Origin: Verrucomicrobiota bacterium
GTDB taxonomy: Bacteria; Verrucomicrobiota; Verrucomicrobiia; Limisphaerales; AV2
Reading direction: 5' to 3'
NCBI GenBank assembly: GCA_003218935.1
Contig: QHPA01000175.1
Location: forward strand, 1 to 7,029
Length of the DNA: 7,029 nt
Made by a program: the position numbers and the translations under genes. Below, piece by piece: positions 5,338 to 7,029 of this stretch (its first letter is position 1; the number at the start of each line of letters is the position of its first letter). The notes under the pieces are model-generated. The model saw nothing but the letters and a program-made list of their open reading frames with translations. It did not search any database and was not told the DNA's origin.

Positions 5338-5799
5338 ATGTCAACACTCGCACTCAAAGTTCCACCGCCCATCACTGCCGCAATCTTGGCAGCGGCTATG
5401 TGGCTCATATCGTCGGCCACGGTCGCGCTCGCAATGCCCACTACGGTTCGCATTTCACTTGTAGTCCTCTTCGCAATTGCTGGTGCAGGGTTCAGCGTTG
5501 CTGGCGCCATTGCCTTTCGGCAAGCGAAAACGACTGTGAATCCAAGGAAACCCGAGAATGCGTCATCCCTCGTCGTATCCGGCGTCTATCGCATCACGCG
5601 AAACCCGATGTATGTGGGCCTCCTGCTCATGCTGGTCGCATGGTGCGTCCTCTTGTCCGCACCGTGGGCAATCGCTGGACCAGTCGCATTCTTTCTATAC
5701 ATTGGCAAGTTCCAGATCGCGCCGGAAGAACAAGTCATGTCGCAGAAGTTTGGCACGGACTACTTGGCCTACAAGGCACGAGTCCGCAGGTGGCTGTGA
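5338..5799 (+). CDS. Isoprenylcysteine carboxyl methyltransferase-like membrane protein
   Basis: A 153-residue integral membrane protein of the ICMT/PEMT-like family (SAM-dependent methyltransferases embedded in the membrane). Four hydrophobic spans can be placed at about residues 10-32, 38-60, 92-110 and 112-128. The family hallmarks are GVYRITRNPMYVG (82-94), before the third span, and the cytosolic tail EEQVMSQKFGTDYLAYKARVRRWL, whose acidic EE and Y…Y…R pattern forms the cofactor and active-site region. Most bacterial members have no defined substrate, and bacteria generally lack prenylated CaaX proteins, so the eukaryotic reaction should not be assumed. No good Shine-Dalgarno precedes the ATG at 5338, but the N-terminus fits the first span. 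The protein ends normally, and its TGA stop lies exactly at the breakpoint with the truncated RND copy. Confidence 0.88.
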   Translation: MSTLALKVPPPITAAILAAAMWLISSATVALAMPTTVRISLVVLFAIAGAGFSVAGAIAFRQAKTTVNPRKPENASSLVVSGVYRITRNPMYVGLLLMLVAWCVLLSAPWAIAGPVAFFLYIGKFQIAPEEQVMSQKFGTDYLAYKARVRRWL

Positions 5800-7029
5800 G
5801 GCCTGAATTGCTGGTCGAGGTTCAGCTTCCATTGGGGACGAGCATTGAGACAACGAGCACCGCGACCAAGAAGATTGAACAATGGCTGTCGCAACAACCC
5901 GAAGCGAAGATCGTGACTGCCTACATCGGCGCGGGTGCGCCACGGTTTTTCTTTTCCTACAACCCGGAGCTGCCCGATCCCTCCTTTGCGAAGATTGTGG
6001 TTTTGACGCCGAATGCGAAGGCAAGGGACCATCTAAAATTACGCCTCCGTCAAGCGGCCGCCGATGGTCTGGCACCGGACGCGAGGATTCGCGCGACGCA
6101 GTTGGTGTTCGGCCCCTACTCGCCCTTCCCCGTTGCTTTTAGGGTGACGGGGCCTGATCCGACAAAACTCCGGGAAATCGCCCACAACGTCGAAGAAATC
6201 ATGCGCAACGATCCGAACCTGCGCACGGTGAATGTGGATTGGGGCGAACGCGTGCCGCAGTTGCACTTCGTTTTGGATCAAGAGCGATTGCAACTCATTG
6301 GTCTCTCGCCCGCAGAGGCGGCGCAGCAGTTGCAATTTCTCCTGAACGGCCAAACCATCACTCAGGTTCGCGAGGACATTCGCGCGGTAAACGTAGTCGT
6401 GCGAAGCGCAGGTCCGGAGCGACTCGATCCGACCAAGCTGGAAAACTTCACCATTCTGACTCGGAATGGAAAAGCGATTCCGTTAAGCCAGATCGGACGA
6501 ATCGAGATTCAATCGGAAGACCCTCTCATCAAGCGGCGTGATCGCGTTCCTACAATCACCGTGCGCGGGGACAATGTCGAAACAACTCAGCCGCCGGATG
6601 TCTCCACCGCGATTTGGACCAAACTCGCGCCGCTTCGAAAATCACTGCCGGAAAATTATCGCATCGAAATGGCGGGCTCGATTGAGGAAGCAACGAAAGC
6701 CAACTCAGCACTCGCGCCGCTTTTTCCAATCATGATTCTGTTCATGCTGACGGTCATCATCATCCAGGTGCGCTCATTCTCGGCGATGTGGATGGTGATG
6801 CTGACCGGTCCACTCGGATTTGGCGCAGTGCCGACGCTGCTCCTTTTTCAGCAGCCTTTTGGATTCAATGCCATTCTCGGTCTGATCGGTCTGTCGGGAA
6901 TCCTGATGCGGAACACACTCATTTTGATCGGCCAGATTCATTCCAATCAAGCAAATGGTCTTGATCCATATCATGCGATTATCGAGGCCACGGTCCAACG
7001 GTCGCGACCCGTCATCCTGACCGCACTGG
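5799..7029 (+). repeat. Direct repeat, copy 2 (truncated RND gene)
   Basis: Partner of 986-2219. Its left boundary coincides with the last base of the ICMT-like stop codon, and its right boundary lies outside the window. Together the two copies enclose the SnoaL-like gene, the VOC stub, the IS-split oxidoreductase and the ICMT-like gene. Confidence 0.9.
6177..6424 (+). repeat. 248-bp perfectly identical tract, copy 2
   Basis: Identical to 1364-1611, including all synonymous sites. The edges are sharp: the bordering codons GAG/GAA and CTT/CTC already differ. Confidence 0.92.

Larger units (their letters stand above)
5796..7029 (+). pseudogene. RND efflux permease copy 2, 5'-truncated (continues past window)
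   Basis: From base 5799 this is collinear with copy 1 from base 986, beginning RPELLVEVQLPLG in the second periplasmic domain. TM1-TM7, the first periplasmic domain and the TM4 Asp pair are absent, so the product cannot pump protons as an ordinary RND permease. There is nevertheless no stop or frameshift across 411 codons, which suggests recent truncation or a retained use. The GTG at 5796 overlaps the ICMT-like stop (GTGA), with a weak AGG 5 nt upstream, so coupled translation is possible. Changes against copy 1 include an in-frame 3-bp loss at about 6819 (PLGLIGAVP becomes PLGFGAVP). The TM10 arginine is kept (codon at 6909). It could be a donor for recombination with the complete gene, or part of a second pump operon decapitated by a rearrangement. 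Confidence 0.8.

Overview
This window looks like an accessory, rearranged stretch of a Gram-negative genome. The evidence for Gram-negative is the RND efflux permease, an inner-membrane pump that works with an outer-membrane channel. The taxon cannot be fixed from sequence alone. GC content is moderate and patchy: the RND genes are GC-richer and the flavin oxidoreductase is visibly AT-richer, so the segment looks like a mosaic.

Layout, left to right. (1) 2-2386: the C-terminal three quarters of an AcrB-type RND permease, entering from the left edge. (2) 2459-2848: a small SnoaL-like/NTF2-fold protein. (3) 2855-2902: a 15-residue stub resembling the N-terminus of a VOC (glyoxalase/dioxygenase-fold) protein. 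(4) 2921-5272: a thioredoxin-reductase-like FAD oxidoreductase gene split after codon 4 by a complete 1455-bp IS4-family element (2933-4387). The element is bounded by a 9-bp target duplication, AAAAATTAT, and carries its transposase on the minus strand. (5) 5338-5799: an isoprenylcysteine-methyltransferase-like membrane protein. (6) 5796 to the right edge: a second, 5'-truncated RND permease copy. It is collinear with the first copy at an offset of 4813 bp and starts on the stop codon of gene 5.

Two points stand out. First, the outermost bases of the IS right end (…GTG) join the duplicated target AAA AAT TAT so that the lost ATG of the oxidoreductase becomes an in-frame GTG. The protein could therefore be restored in full apart from the identity of its start codon. 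Second, the small-gene block lies between two direct copies of an RND segment. These copies differ at about 15% of positions next to a 248-bp tract with no differences, which suggests recent gene conversion, recombination or an assembly switch. Recombination between the copies would excise the cargo and leave one in-frame chimeric RND gene.

Functionally, the cargo genes (SnoaL-like, VOC remnant, FAD oxidoreductase, ICMT-like) are small-molecule and redox enzymes often found in accessory DNA. No shared pathway can be demonstrated. Apart from the IS and the RND duplication I found no RNA gene, CRISPR array or convincing terminator.
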